Of a DNA stretch of 64,000 bases, positions 21,814-36,800 are shown piece by piece (position 1 is the first letter of the stretch; each line of letters starts with the position of its first letter). Origin of the DNA: Haematobia irritans (Eukaryota > Arthropoda > Insecta > Diptera > Muscidae); assembly GCF_050003625.1 (NCBI RefSeq), contig NC_134397.1:195321063-195385062 (forward strand). Direction: 5' to 3'. The notes beneath the pieces were generated by a model that searched no databases, had not been told where the DNA came from, and worked only from the letters and a program-made list of their open reading frames with translations. The position numbers and the translations under genes are program-made.

Positions 21814-24800
21814 ATGGTGAGTTGGTCAAATGATAAAATTGATATTTGAGGTATAAATTGGTAAAAACATCAAAGTGATGACGCGCCCCAATTTTCTTTT
21901 TCTCCACATTTTGGATAAGTTCTGTGTTGTAAATTATTAACTTTCTTGGTTGTTTTCGATTACAGATGCTTTTTATGCTATTATTTAGTCGTCAAGGAAA
22001 GTTGCGACTGCAGAAATGGTACAATGCATATCCCGATAAGGTGAAGAAGAAGATTACCCGTGAATTGGTAACAACCATTTTGGCCCGAAAACCCAAAATG
22101 TGTTCTTTCTTGGAGTGGAAAGATTGTAAAATTGTCTATAAGCGGTAAGATGATGAAAACCACAAATGTAAAATTAATTAGACTAAAGATTGTAAATTGT
22201 TTTATATGTTTACAGCTATGCCAGTTTGTATTTCTGTTGCGCCATTGAACAGAATGACAATGAATTGTTAACATTGGAAATTATTCATCGCTATGTGGAA
22301 TTGTTGGATAAATATTTTGGAAGTGTAAGTATTTATGAGAAATATTGCATAAATGTTCCTTCGGTGTTGCCGATATAACTAATCAGAATTTCCAATTGAT
22401 TTGTGAATATAGTCTCTACATACACCAGTCTCATGATGTTTTCTTAAAATCCAAAAACAAATTTTGGTTAAAGAAGATGGGGTATCTTATCTGTTTTACT
22501 TTTTTTAATATTATTTAAGTATTGTTCTAGTCATAAACTGTTGGCTGAAGTCGTTTCATATCGGTGTATTTTTTTGATATTATTTCCATACTGAGCTCTC
22601 TTCTTATTTCATGACTATACAGTTGAAGTTTTTTTTTATTTATTTTTAATTATTTATTCATTCAATATAATACAAAGGCCCAGTGACCCACATGGTGTAT
22701 TACACAGTAAAAATAAATCTTAACCATAGGCTTCAGAATTAAAATCCTTAAAAATAAATACGCATCACAACCGATTTAAATTGCCCAAATTTTAGAAAGT
22801 AGACCTATATAGAGCTCCTATGTAGATCGATTTAACAATTGATTGTTTGTGTATTTAGAATTGGAATGCAAAAGTAGAAATCAATAACAACAAACAAACA
22901 GTCGAAGTCGATTTTTGGCTATCTTCTAAATTGATTGATTTTTTAGGTTTATGCAAAGGATAAAAGTTGTCTTTTTGGTTTTAATATCAATTTCTAGTAT
23001 AGAATCTGTTTTTGGATACTATGTACAATCTGTCACGTCCTTATATCGCCAAATGCTATTGTCTTAAATTTACAAATTTTCGGTTTACAAGACTGATCGC
23101 CCAACTGGCAAAGGGTATACGATCGTTGGTCTTGACGAAAGTTGTTTTATTTTACTTTATTTTAATAAATTCATTTAAATCAAGTATATTACAAAGATTT
23201 AACAAAGTAAAATTAATATTTTAATAATTAATTAAATGCGTTGTTTTGGTCTATTTTAAAATTTGTACACTTTGACGATGTAGATTTCCCAGTTGACCTT
23301 CGAAAAGAATATCATTAATAAATTTCTCCGCATATAGTTGTTGGTTTTTGTCCATTTTTCTTAATTTTGATGCCCATGTTTGAGCAACACGATCAATATC
23401 ATCGTCAATTCCAATAAATTGCTCGTTGAGCACATTTGTGCTTACAATGGGATGTTCTTCTACAATATCCTGGAATAATACATACAGTTTTATATGATGA
23501 AAACAGGAATTTCAGAATGACATTATGTAAGACGATATTATAAATTGAGTATTTTGAAAGTGGGAAGCCCATTTTGTTATCCTAGATGAATCTTACCTCA
23601 TCATAGACATCCTCAACGATGTCTTCTTCAATCAACGATATACTTTCATGCTTTGGAGAATGCTCATTACTTTTATGGTGATGTTCTTGCATTGAATTTT
23701 TCTCGCTTTGCTCATGGTGAAGAAATTGTTCCTCGTTTTCGATAGAGTTGTCTTCTATAATGTCCTGGTAAAGGTAATTACATTTAGGAGTTTAGCATTT
23801 CCGATATCATAAAATTCTTCATGAGCTAATACTTACCTCCTCATAGATACTATGGTCCTCTAAACCTTCTTCCATTGAAGACATGCTTTCTTGCTTTGGA
23901 ATATCCGCATCAATTTCATTGTGCTCGTGTTTTTTGTTTCGAAGAAAATCCATAGCCTCAAAGTAATATAGGGACGAATGTTGTTCACCAGTATTTTCTA
24001 ATCGTTTTACTTCACGCCTATAGACACTTCTTAAGCTAGCTATTTTATTCTTTACATCTTCTATGGTGGCATTGGGTAACCATTCCCTGTATTTTTTCTG
24101 CAGTTTCAAATAACTTGCTTTTTTCCAATCTCGGTTGTAGTAGTCATCAGAATTTGTATCCCATAAGGAGGGTAGAGATCGATACATTTCAATAAATTCT
24201 ATACATAATTTTTTCTCTACAGAGATGGAAGGTTTTTTGTGATAAATTTTCTTTGGTTTCGTATTGGTGAATGATATATCCGTATTGTCTATATCACTGG
24301 GCATTTTATTTTTCCCATTTTCTGTACGTTTTTGTTCTTCTTTTTCCTGCAATATATAATTTTTGGTTTATTACTCTAAAATCTTAAATTTTTTGATATA
24401 CCTTTTGACGTAGAAAGTCCATTGCCTCAAAATAGAAGAGTGTGGTCTTGTCATTTTTATATTTCTCCAATCTCTTGACCTCCCTCCTATAAACTGATCG
24501 CAAGCATGCTATTTTATTTTTCATGTCGTCTAAACTACCATGTGGGACCCATTCTCGGTATTTTTGCAAAAGCTTATTGTAGTTTTCTTGTTTTATTTGT
24601 TTATTCGAATAATTTTTGGATGATACATCCCATAATGCTGGCATTGAACGGTACATCTCTATAAACTCAAGACATAATCGTTTTTCGATAGATTTTATAG
24701 TTGTTTTCACTTTGAATCGTCGGACATTCGTCTGGGGGATGATATATAGAAATTATGTGGGAACAAATGACTAAAGTTACTATTTAAAAACTCACATCAA

Positions 24801-27800
24801 AATTTGTGTCATTTTTAATGCTCGTCAATAGACTTTTATTGTCCTTTGCATTATCTTCATCTTTCTTATCGCCAGGTGGACTTTCCATTTCAATTATATC
24901 CTATTCAGAAAATTATTATTATATTCAGAAACTGTGGAAAAGTTAAATAGAATTTACCTCATCATATATAGAATCCTGGGTGGTGGTGTATTCGTCATTC
25001 GTTGTCATTTTCACACGCTTTGTGGGAATTTCATTATCATGCTCATTATCTCTTCTGGCACTTTTATAGGGACCACTATGAAGAAATTCCAAAGCATCAA
25101 AATAGCACAGTGTGGGTGATTCTATATCACCATTTTCTAACATTACAACTTCTCGTTTATATTCGCTTCTCAAATTAGAAATTTTTTTCTTCATATCATC
25201 TAAACTGGCACCCGGTACCCATTCGCGATATTTTTTCAGCAATTTTGCGTAATTGTCATTTCTCAAATCTTTGTTGTAGAAATCATCAGATGACATATTC
25301 CATAATGAAGGCATTGAACGATACATTTCTATAAATTCAAGACACTTTTTGGTTTCTTCCAATTGTTCTGTTATTCCAACTTCCGACGATTCGTTATGTT
25401 GCTCAGGGACATTTCCAGATTCGGGCGATAATTCTACATAGTCTATTGCTTTGTACATACAACTTTTTTCGAAATCAACATCATAATGCTCCCCTAATTC
25501 TTCGTTTATATCCGCGTCTTCTATATCAGATGTTTGCTGTAATTAAAATGTTGTAATTTTACAATTTTCATATCTAAACATTTAACTTTATTAACGTTTA
25601 TTACATGGAAGTCTGCGAAATCATCCAAGTTTTCGTTTATAACTTTCAAATAGTTGGGACTGGATTTATCAAGGCAATATATTTTACGCAAAAAATCCAT
25701 AGCTTCAAAGTAATAGAGTGAGGATGATTCCTCCTCAAACTCTGGACAAGATTCTAATCTCTTTAATTCTCTCTTATAACACCATCGTAAACTATTCAAT
25801 TTCTTTTTTAAATCATTTAAGTTGGCATCTGGGGCCCATTCTCTGTATTTTTTTAATAGCTTTTGATAGCATGTTCTTTTCAATCGTCTATCGGAATATT
25901 CGAAAGAGGTGACATCCCAAAGTGCGGGCATATCACGATACATTTCCAAAAGCTCTAGACACAAACGTCTTTCATGCCTGTATTGATGTTTTGCCCCTTT
26001 TTTGTTTTTCATCGACATGTTTGGCTATGTTAGCTCCGTTTGATGACGTACAGCAAAGTTGCACAAACAATTATGTACTGTAGAATATTATGTTTCGCAG
26101 TGTTTAGATTGTATTTAAATGGAACTTAACTAACACGGTTTCAACACAAATAATATCATACGAATTTGTTTGTTGTACCACTTTTTATCAATAATTTTCT
26201 GTCTTCGATTTCATCCAACACATCACACAACAATGAGGTTTGCAATATACAACGTAGTAAAAGAACTCTATACAACTATGCGTCAGCTTGCCTTCAATAC
26301 CTCTAATTAGTGGTAAAAGCGTGACGTAACGCAGAACAGTAACAGTGTTGCCATAACAGTGATTCTCTCTCAAAAATGGTAAAATTGTTGGGGAATGTAC
26401 CGAAATATATAAAGTCGTTAAAATAAGATAAATTATTTAGTAATTTATTAAAAATATAAACTTGTTGATATACTACTTTCGATCATTCCCCTTCCGGGAT
26501 TTTCTTTTTTTTTGGAAAATTTTATTTCTATAGAAAATTTTGTCAAATTTTTATTTCTATAGAAAATTTGGAGCAACTCTAGTTTAGCTATACCTCGTAA
26601 AAAAAATTTTTTTTTGGTTCGATAGAGAATTAAATTTGACATCGAAATAAAAAGTAACCGGTTGGCGGTCGCAACCGGTTAACCGGTTATTCGAGCCTAA
26701 AGTGTAAGCAAATAATCGTTAATAAAACCGGTTTTGGTGATCCGATTACTTGGTGATATACATAACTTGAAAGCTAAAGGTACGACCTTTCAAATGAGGT
26801 ACAACTCGAGTTTATCCGATTATCAGTTTAAGTTTTAGATGAAAAAATACGTGTTTTTGAAACGGTTTTTTTGACAAAATCGGCTTTTAATCCAAAAACG
26901 CTCGATGTAAAGGTACAAAATTGCTAATTGCATTGTGTAGCTAACACTTCTACCTATCCATCAAAGTCATTTGCACGCCGATATCTCCGTTAGAACCGGA
27001 TATATTTGATCTGAAATTTAATTGTAACCGTAAAAATTGAATTTATCGTTAATAAAACTGGTTTTAGTGAACCGATTACCGATGTACATCACTAGAAAGC
27101 TAAAGGTACGACCTTTCAAATGAGGTACAACTCGAGTTTATCCGGTTATCAGTTTAGGTTTTAGATGAAAAAATGCGTGTTTTTGAACCGGTTTTTTGAC
27201 AAAACCGGCTTTTAATCCAAAAACGCTCGATGTAAAGGTTCAAAATTACTAATTGCATTGTGTAGCTAACATTTCTACCTATCCGTTAAAGTCATTTGCT
27301 TGCCGATATCTCCGTTAGAACCGGATATATTTGATCTGAAATTTAATTGTAACCGTAGAATTTGAATTTTGCCAAAAAAGAATTGTATTCAATTTTAATT
27401 CAAAGTTGTTTTCGGGATAGAATGAAAACAGTTAACATTAATAATATTAATAGTTAAAAAGCGCCGCAGGAGAATTTTTTTTCAAAAAAATCGCGCGATT
27501 TTTTTAAAAAATGTTTAATTCTGTCTTTTCAAACCGGATATGGATAGGATCTGGGTAATATGTGTAATTGTAGGAATAAGAAAGCGCCGTAGGCAAAAAT
27601 TTTTTTCCAAAAAATCGCGCGATTTTTAAAAAAAAAAATTTTATTTTTCAAACCGTATATGGATGGGATCCGGGTAATATGTCTAATTATAGGAATAAGA
27701 AAGCGCCGCAGGCAAAAAATTTTTTATTTTTCAAACCGTATATGGATATATAATAGTTAATATCGCCGGTTATAGTAAAGATAGCAGCTTGACTTTGACC

Positions 27801-30800
27801 TTGACGGAAAGGTAGAAGTGTTAGCTACACAATGCAATCCGTTATTTAGTACTTTTATATGGAGCAGTTTTTGAGATATAAGCTTATTTATAAAAAACCG
27901 GTTCCGAAAAATACAAGTTTTTACCCGTACAGCTGGAACGGATGAAGCTGATATAACGGTTCATACATCATTTTAAAGGTCTCTTCAAAACCTTTCTAGT
28001 GATGCACTTTCAAAATTCAAAGTAATTCGAGATTCAAAAGTAAACAGATCTCTAGAACCGGATATATTAAGGATTTTTAACTTACACTTTAGAACCGAAT
28101 AACCGGTTATCCGGTTACGACCGCCAAGAAAAAAATTTGTTGTTGTAATCTACTCAAAGAGTACTACCATCTGTGAAGTTTTGAAAAAAATCTGAGTTTA
28201 GCCGAAAATTTTGTCAAAATTTTATTTCTATAGAAAATTTTGTCAAAATTTTATTTCTATAGAAAGTTTTGTCAAAATTTTATTCCCTTAAACATTTTTT
28301 TCAAAATTTTATTTCTATAGAAACTTTTGTTCAAATTTTATTTCTATAGAAAATTTTATTTCTAAAAAAAATTTTGTCAAAATTTTATTTCTATAGAAAA
28401 TTTTGCCAAAATTTTATTTCTATAGAAAATTTTGATAAAATTTTATTTCTATAGAATATTTTGTCAAAATTGTATTTCTATAGAAAATTTTGTTAAAATT
28501 GTATTTCTATAGAAAATTTTTTTCGAGAGAAATATTTTGCAAAGTCTACCAAAACATCAGGAATTCTACCAATCTACCAAACAGTAACAAATCTACCAGT
28601 TTTGGTAGAATTCTACCAAATGTGGCAACCGTGTTATCGGTCCATATTTTGGTGTAGCCGAAAATTTTGTCAAAATTTTATTTCTATAGAAAATTTTGTC
28701 AAAATTTTATTTCTATAGAAAGTTTTGTCAAAATTGTATTCCCTTAAACATTTTTTTCAAAATTTTATTTCTATAGAAACTTTTGTTCAAATTTTATTTC
28801 TATAGAAAATTTTATTTCTAAAGAAAATTTTGTCAAAATTTTATTTCTATAGAAAATTTTGCCAAAATTTTGTTTCTATAGAAAATTTTGTCAAAATTTT
28901 ATTTCTATAGAAAATTTTGTCAAAATTTTATTTCTATAGAAAATTTTGTCAAAATTTTATTTCTATAGAAAATTTTGTCAAAATTTTATTTCTATAGAAA
29001 ATTTTGTCAAAATTTTATTTCTATAGAAAATTGTGTCAAAATTTTATTTTTATAGAAAATTTTGTCAAAATTTTATTTCTATAGAAAATTTTGTCAAAAT
29101 TTTATTTCTATAGAAAATTTTGTCAAAATTTTATTTCTATAGAAAATTTTGTCAAAATTTTATTTCTATAGAAAATTTTGTCAAAATTTTATTTCTATAG
29201 AAAATTTTGTCAAAATTTTATTTCTATAGAAAATTTTGTCAAAATTTTATTTCTATAGACAATTTTGTCAAAATTTTATTTCTATAGAAAATTTTGTCAA
29301 AATTTTATTTCTATAGAAAATTTTGTCAAAATTTTATTTCTATAGAAAATTTTGTCAAAATTTTATTTCTATAGAAAATTTTGTCAAAATTTTATTTCTA
29401 TAGAAAATTTTGTCAAAATTTTATTTCTATAGAAAATTTTGTCAAAAATGTATTTCTATAGAATTTTTTTTTTTAAATTTTATTTCTATAGAAAATTTTG
29501 TCAAAAATTTTATTTCTATAGGAAATTTTGTCAAAAGTTTATTTCTAAAGAAAATTTTGTCAAAAATGTATTTATATAGAACATTTTGTCAAAAATGTAT
29601 TTATATAGAAAATTTTGTCAAAATTTTATTTCTATAGAAAATTTTGTTAAAATTTTATTTCTATAGAAAATTTTGTCAAAATTGTATTTCTATAGGAAAT
29701 TTTGACAAAATTTTTTTTTTTTTTATTTTTATTTACGACAATACAATAAGCCAGAAAGGCCAATAATAGCGCATTGCCTCTATAACTAATTAATTATATA
29801 AAATCTAAAGTAAATTTATCATTTAATTAAATAACAATATGAATGAATTTTTAGAAAAAGTGTAGAATATATAAGTGCAAACCAAATAAGCAAAAATAAA
29901 GCAAATAATAAAAATAAAAATATGGCTAAAGGTTAAAATAATATCCACCAATACTTATTCCAGAAAATAAGGATAACTACCATTGGCAATGACAGACATT
30001 TTTATTAATTAATTTATTATATAAATCATTCATTCAAAAACCTCTGTAACAGGAATTGCTTAAATTGGTAAACAGTAAAGTTGAAGCACCTCAGTGTTAA
30101 CGGGAGAGAATTCCAAATTCTAGCAACGGACACTATGTACGATCTCTCGAATGTAGAACAGGAAATCTGAGGTATGTTAATCTGTGGGTTCCTAACAGAA
30201 TGGGAGAAAATAAATTTCGAGAGTAAATTGTTCAAAATTACATCCAAGGAATTCTCTAACATAGTCACTGACATGATCAAACCTACGAAGACCGTATACA
30301 AAACGCACTATTCTATTGACGATAAGCCTGATCCTGTCTCTATTATAGTGTTGAGTGCATGATACCAATTCAAGGCAGTAGTTCACCTGAGTCATTAGGA
30401 ACGCAAAACCCATCATATGTCTCACCGGAAGAGGCAAATTCAGTCCACAACAGTACAATTTCCTAAGTCCCTATGTGACCCTGGAGGAAACATAATCAAT
30501 ATGGTGACTAAAGTTCAAACAATCATCAATCATCACCCGCAGGCACTTAGTACTGTCAACGAATTCAATATTAGTACCACACATATGAATCCTCGGATAT
30601 GAAAACAAACGATGACCGGTACGGAACATAACCGCCTTAGTCTTGTCCGGATTGGGAACAAAGCCATTGTCCGTCAACCACTCAGAAAGAGACCGCAAAT
30701 TATCGTTAATCCCTGACTCAAGAACAAGTGAAATTCCCCTAAAGCCAGTAAAGATCAGCTGAACGTCATCTGCATATAAGTAGGGTCTGACCACGTTCAA

Positions 30801-33800
30801 ATCTAGGCAATCCACACAGTCATCAACAAACATTATGAAAAACAGTAGTCCCAACACAGAGCCCTGGGGCACACTACAAGACAGATCTGCCACATATGAA
30901 TCACGGTCACCCATACGCACAAACTGAGACCTTTTCACTAAGTATGACCAAACCATCTTACATGCAGATGACGTAAAACCATATTTCGTATGCAGCTTCC
31001 TTACTAACATTGAATGATTCAGACGGTCAAAAGCCTTTGACAAATCCAAGGACACCATAACACAATCATCGCCAGCATTCAGCCTCTCCCTGACATACTC
31101 CGTCATAGTTAACAGCATTCCAGCTGTATTGTAACCCTTTCTGTAGACATATTGATGCTCACCGAGAACTCCACTTGAAAAAACACGTTCAACTATTTGA
31201 GTTTTGAGTATATATTCCATTACCTTGGAGAGAGATGGGAGGATACTTATTGGGCGGAGGTTGTCACATACAAATGACTTGCCCCTTTTAGGCACCGGAA
31301 CAATCCGCGATAGTTTCCAATCATCAGGATAGGTTGAAGTCATTATAATGGAGTTACAAAGGTGCAGAATGTGAGATGTAGGGAAAAACTATCTTTATAA
31401 ATTTCAATGGAATCCCATCTGTTCCAATCGCATCAGATTTCACGCTAGCCAAAGCCATATATAAATCAGACATTTCAATACAGTCAAATGAAAAAGTGCC
31501 ACCCGAGTCATCCATATAAGTCATATCAAAATCATTACCAATACTTCCAGCTCCACCATTTACAACAAACGCCCTGTTAATCTCATCAACATCCACTTCA
31601 CCTAAGCAACCATTCCTGTCCTCCGAACATCTACTATTAAAGATTTTCCAAATCTCTTTCTGATTTGCCCTATTAAAAAGATCTCGATGATGACGCATCC
31701 TATACTTCCTAATTAAAGACAGCCTTGTTTCTCTTCCTACAGAAATATGCCCTATTCTCCAAAGAAGGTTCATTGCGAAATGCACGATAGGCAGCGTCAT
31801 TTCTATAGAATATTTTGTTATTTCTATAGAATATTTTGTCAAAATTGTATTTCTATAGAAAATTTTGTTAAAATTGTATTTCTATAGAAAATTTTGTCAA
31901 AATTTTATTTCTATAGAAAATTTTGTCAAAATTTTATTTCTATAGAAAATTTTGTCAAAATTTTATTTCTATAGAAAATTTTGTCAAATTTGTATATCTA
32001 TACAAAATTTTGTTAAAATTTTATTCTTTGGAGGGGAATATTTTGCAAAATCTACCAAAACATCAAGAGTTCTACCAATCTACCAAACAGTAACAAATCT
32101 ATCATTATTGGTAGAATTCTACCAACTGTGGCAACCGTGGTATCGGTCCATATTTTGGTATAGATCAAACCGATCTCCCAATTTGTCTCCTTGGGCTTCT
32201 AGAAGCAGTAATTTTTATCCGATGAACTGGTTGGTTTTGGACTCTGATCTTCTGATTTGACTTCTTGGGATACTAGAAACCCAAAAAATTATTCGATTTT
32301 CCTGTAAATGGAAATCTAGAAAAATTTCAGGCCCACCAAGATAATAATTTATGCAAATAAATTAAAGTTACCAAAATATTATAAAATTTTGTATCTTAAA
32401 GTTTTAAGACAATTTGTAATAATTTTCAAAACAATTTTCGAAAAAAAAATTAATTTTTTCTATACAGTCTATTCAATGATAGGGACTATAAAATCATTTA
32501 ACAAATTTATATCGTTTTATTCCTCATTTAGTTAAAATCCTAAACTATAATTTGTATCTTTTATTTATTTCAGGTATGTGAGTTGGACATTATTTTCAAT
32601 TTTGAAAAAGCCTATTTCATACTGGATGAACTGTTGATCGGTGGCGAAATACAGGAGACATCAAAAAAGAATGTCTTAAAGGCGATTGCATCTCAGGATC
32701 TATTGCAAGAGGTTAGTACGCCCGAAATGTATGATTTATAAAATACAAAAAAAAGCTTAAGCAAAATAAGCAACTACCATTTAGAAGCGCTAATGCAAAG
32801 CATCCTAATTCTATCTATTCATATAGTTCAAATTTCAATTGTTATATATTTGTTAAAACAAAATTTTGCAATGCATCCAATGCTGATTTCATTATTATTA
32901 ATTATTGTTATGTAATGATCTTTCCTTGGGAAAGGTTAACGTCTTTGTTTATTTTTCTTTTTAATTAACAATCGTTTAAAGGTCAGATGACTATTTTTGT
33001 TCTTTTATTTTGCGCAATTCTAAAATAACAAACAACAACAAACATATGGACAATTATTATATAAATAATTTTTTTAACAAACACGAAGAAAGAAGAGTTT
33101 TTCTATACTTTGCAATAATTTGGAAAATCTCCAAAGATTATCGTGTAAATATTTCTTTTTTTAAATACATTCTTAATTTTTGGTTAAAGGACTTTATTCA
33201 TAAAAATAATTTTGATGTGTTAATGTATATTAATTTAATTTTTTTTTATGAATATTGTCCTTGATGTATAAATGTACATATGTACGTATGTGCATTATTT
33301 GAAAGCATAATTGTTTTTTGCAAAGCTCTCTAGGGACTAACACACATATTTATTCCTGTTTTTTTTTAATTGATTATTCAGTTTTTCTTCTCTAAACTAA
33401 GTACAATATATAAATATTTCTTGTAAATGCGGTGAAACCTCTCAGAAGTGATCACACATGGTCTCCAAAACTCTGTACACATTTGAGGTGGATACAAACG
33501 AGAGATTAATTTTAATGTCATAATTCAGGTATGAGAGGTTTCACTGTAATGGGTCTTATTCACATAATAATGTAATTATAGGTAACGGAGTCAATATTAT
33601 AATCAATTAACAACTTTTCCAGAAAATCTCGATTCATATACATTTTATAGGGTTTTAATCACCAATGGCAATTAAAATATTAATAAAAAAAATTAATTGA
33701 AAATATTGTTGATAATTTTTTCATGTGTCAGAAATCAAAAAAGACTGTGTTCACCCAGAGAAATTTATTAGTAGATACAGTGGAAATATATGCTAAAACA

Positions 33801-36800
33801 GAAAGACTGCTGAAAAAGGGGAAAGCAGTCTCTGTTTGAAAAAATAGCAAATATTGTCTGCTAATTTTTAAATTTGATTATCCTAAAACATTAGGCTGAA
33901 GAAAAAACAAAAACCTGACCTAGGGTCTATCGCAACACAATAGAACCAAAATTTAAGAATATGTCTTGTGTTTTCTCAAAACGTTAATAATGACCCTGAC
34001 CCTACTGACTCCCGCAGTCCATATAGAACGTCACCATGACGTTGATGCCGACTCTGACCCAAATTTGACCCAACATTATGAAAAGTTTGTTGATCGCAAA
34101 AATATTTTTTTTGGGTCATAAAAATACTTTGGGACTCAAAAAAATTTAAGACCACACAGTAAGGACAATTAAAATAATGACAATTTTCAAAAAAAATAAA
34201 ATATTCAAAAAGTGTACCGATATATTTCTCGGCAGACGTGAAATATGCGATAAAATATTTTCTTGTATTATTCAAAGTGTCTTTAACTGGAGATAAAAGT
34301 TTTTCTTATTTGTTGGGAGCCACCGTGGTGCAATGGTTAGCATGCCCGCCTTGCATACACAAGGTCGTGGGTTCGATTCCTGCTACGACCGAACACCAAA
34401 AAGTTTTTCAGCGGTGGATTATCCCACCTCAGTAATGCTGGTGACATTTCTGAGGGTTTCAAAACTTCTCTAAGCGGTTTCACTGGAATGTGGAACGCCG
34501 TTCGGACTCGGCTATAAAAAGGAAATTCTTAGTCGATCTAAGCATGTCCGCCCGCCCATCTGTTGAAATCACGCTAACTTCCGAACGAAACAAGCTGTCG
34601 ACTTGAAACTTGGTACAAGTAGTTGTTATTGATGTAGGTCGGATGGTATTGCAAATGGGCCATATCGGTCCACTTTTACGTATAGCCCCCATATAAACGG
34701 ACCCCCAGATTTGGCTTGCGGAGCCTCTAAGAGTAGCATATTTCATCCGATCTGGCTGAAATTTGGTACATGGTGTAAGTATATGGTCTCTAGCAACCAT
34801 GCAAATATTGGTCCATATCTGTCCATAATTATATATAGCCCCCATATAAACCGATCCCCAGATTTTGTTTGCGGATCCTCTAAGAGAAGTAAATTTCATC
34901 CGATCCGGCTGAAATTTGGTACATGGTGTTAGTATATCGTCTCCAACAACCATGCAAAAATTGGCCCATATCGGTACATAATTATATATAGCCCCAATGT
35001 AAACCGATCCGAAGATTTGACCTCCGGAGCCTTTTGCAGGAGCAAAATTCATCCGATCCGGTTGAAATTTGGAACGTGGTCTCTAACAAACACGCAAGAA
35101 TTGGTCCATATCGGTCCATAATTATATATAGCCCCCATATAAATCGATCCCCAGATTTGACCTTCGAAACCTCTTGGAGGAGCAAAATTCATCCGATTCG
35201 GTTGAAATGTGGTACGTGGTGTTAGTATATGGCCGCTAATAACCATGTCACAATTGATCCATATCGGTCTATAGTTATATATTGCCGATCCCCAATCACA
35301 CAAAAATTGGTTCATATCGGTTCATAATCATGGTTGCCACTCGACCCAAAAATAATCTACCAAAATTTTATTTCTATAGAAAATTTTGTCAAAACTTTAT
35401 TTCTATAGAAAATTTTGTCAAAATGTTATTTCTATAGAAAATTATTTCAAAAATTTATTCCTATAGAAAATTTTGTCAAAATTTTAATTCTATTGAAAAT
35501 TTTATCGAAATTTTACTTCTATAGAAAATGTTGTCAAAATTTTATTTCTATTGAAAATTTTGTCAAGCTTAATTGTATACGTATTTAATAGTCCTTTTTT
35601 AGTATAATATATACCACGTATGCACTACCTTGCAATTTAGAAGACGGTGTTAGGAAGTTTTAAGATACCTTGTCATCGGCAAGTGTTACCGCAACCCAAG
35701 TAGTTCAATTGTGGATGCCATTCTTCAGTAGAAGTTTCTACGCAATCCATGGTGGAGGGTATATAAGCTTCGGCCTGGCCGAACTTACGGCCGTATATAC
35801 TTGTTTTAAATTAAATACGTAATACTGAAATAACATATTATCCAGCGTTGCCGCTGACAGACTTTGAAAAATAATTTTTATTGGAAGACAACGGAATTAA
35901 ATATTCATAGGATAATTGTTTGCACTTTTTGATAAAATTTTTTAATATTTCTCCTCCAATTAGGATGTCCAAAACCTACAACGGTTAATCGGTTTCAATA
36001 ATATAAAGCGAAACAAGATAGTGAAAAAAATTGGCATTTTCGGTTAACCGCGTTACTCGGATTTTGACCATCGATTAACCGGTTTTCTGTATATCAATGA
36101 AATTTTCATCTACTTTGTCATATGTTTCATTCGAAAGTCAAACTTTTCATAAAGAAGTACTGAAGATGAGAAACAACAGACAACTTGCAGTACGATTCAC
36201 TAAGCAGCTCAAGATAATTTTTTACTACACCACTCTCTCTACAACGTTTTCGCATTCTTCGGCAAAACAAAAGAGATAAATTGTGTATCTTTCATAAAAA
36301 AACATTTTCTTTTCATTGCGAGAAAATAATTTATTAGAATAAAATAATAATTTATTGGAAATGTCTCAAATCTGTCGTTTGTCCAAGAATTTTCTTTCAT
36401 TATATACAATCTACTGTAGACGTATAGTCGGACAGACATTTACCATCACTAAACGAGTATTTTCTTAAAAAATAACCGAAAATATCACTTAGAAAGTGAG
36501 CACCTTTGCAACATTAATATCTATCTTTCACTCTGGACCTCCAGCAAGAATTTATCCTTAGTTTGTATTTATACCCTTCACCACTACTGTGGTACAGGGT
36601 ATAATAAGTTTGTGCATTTGTATGTAACACCCAAGAAGGAGTAATCATAGACCAACCTTTTAGTATACGGATCGGCTTAGAATTAAATTCTGAGTCGATT
36701 TAGCGATGTCCGTCTGTCTGTCTTTCTGTCTGTTGATGTATTTTTGTGTGCAAAGTACAGCTCGCAGTTTTAGTCCGATTGTCCTGTTTCGGCTCAAAGA

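Noticed and set aside
28655..29716. Regular 29-bp repeats resembling a CRISPR array
   Set aside because: Units are directly adjacent with no unique spacers, the host is a fly, and no cas genes exist. It is a satellite.
34480..35315. Several open frames of up to 190 aa on both strands
   Set aside because: Translations of the same 153-bp repeat family; both strands are open, which argues against coding.
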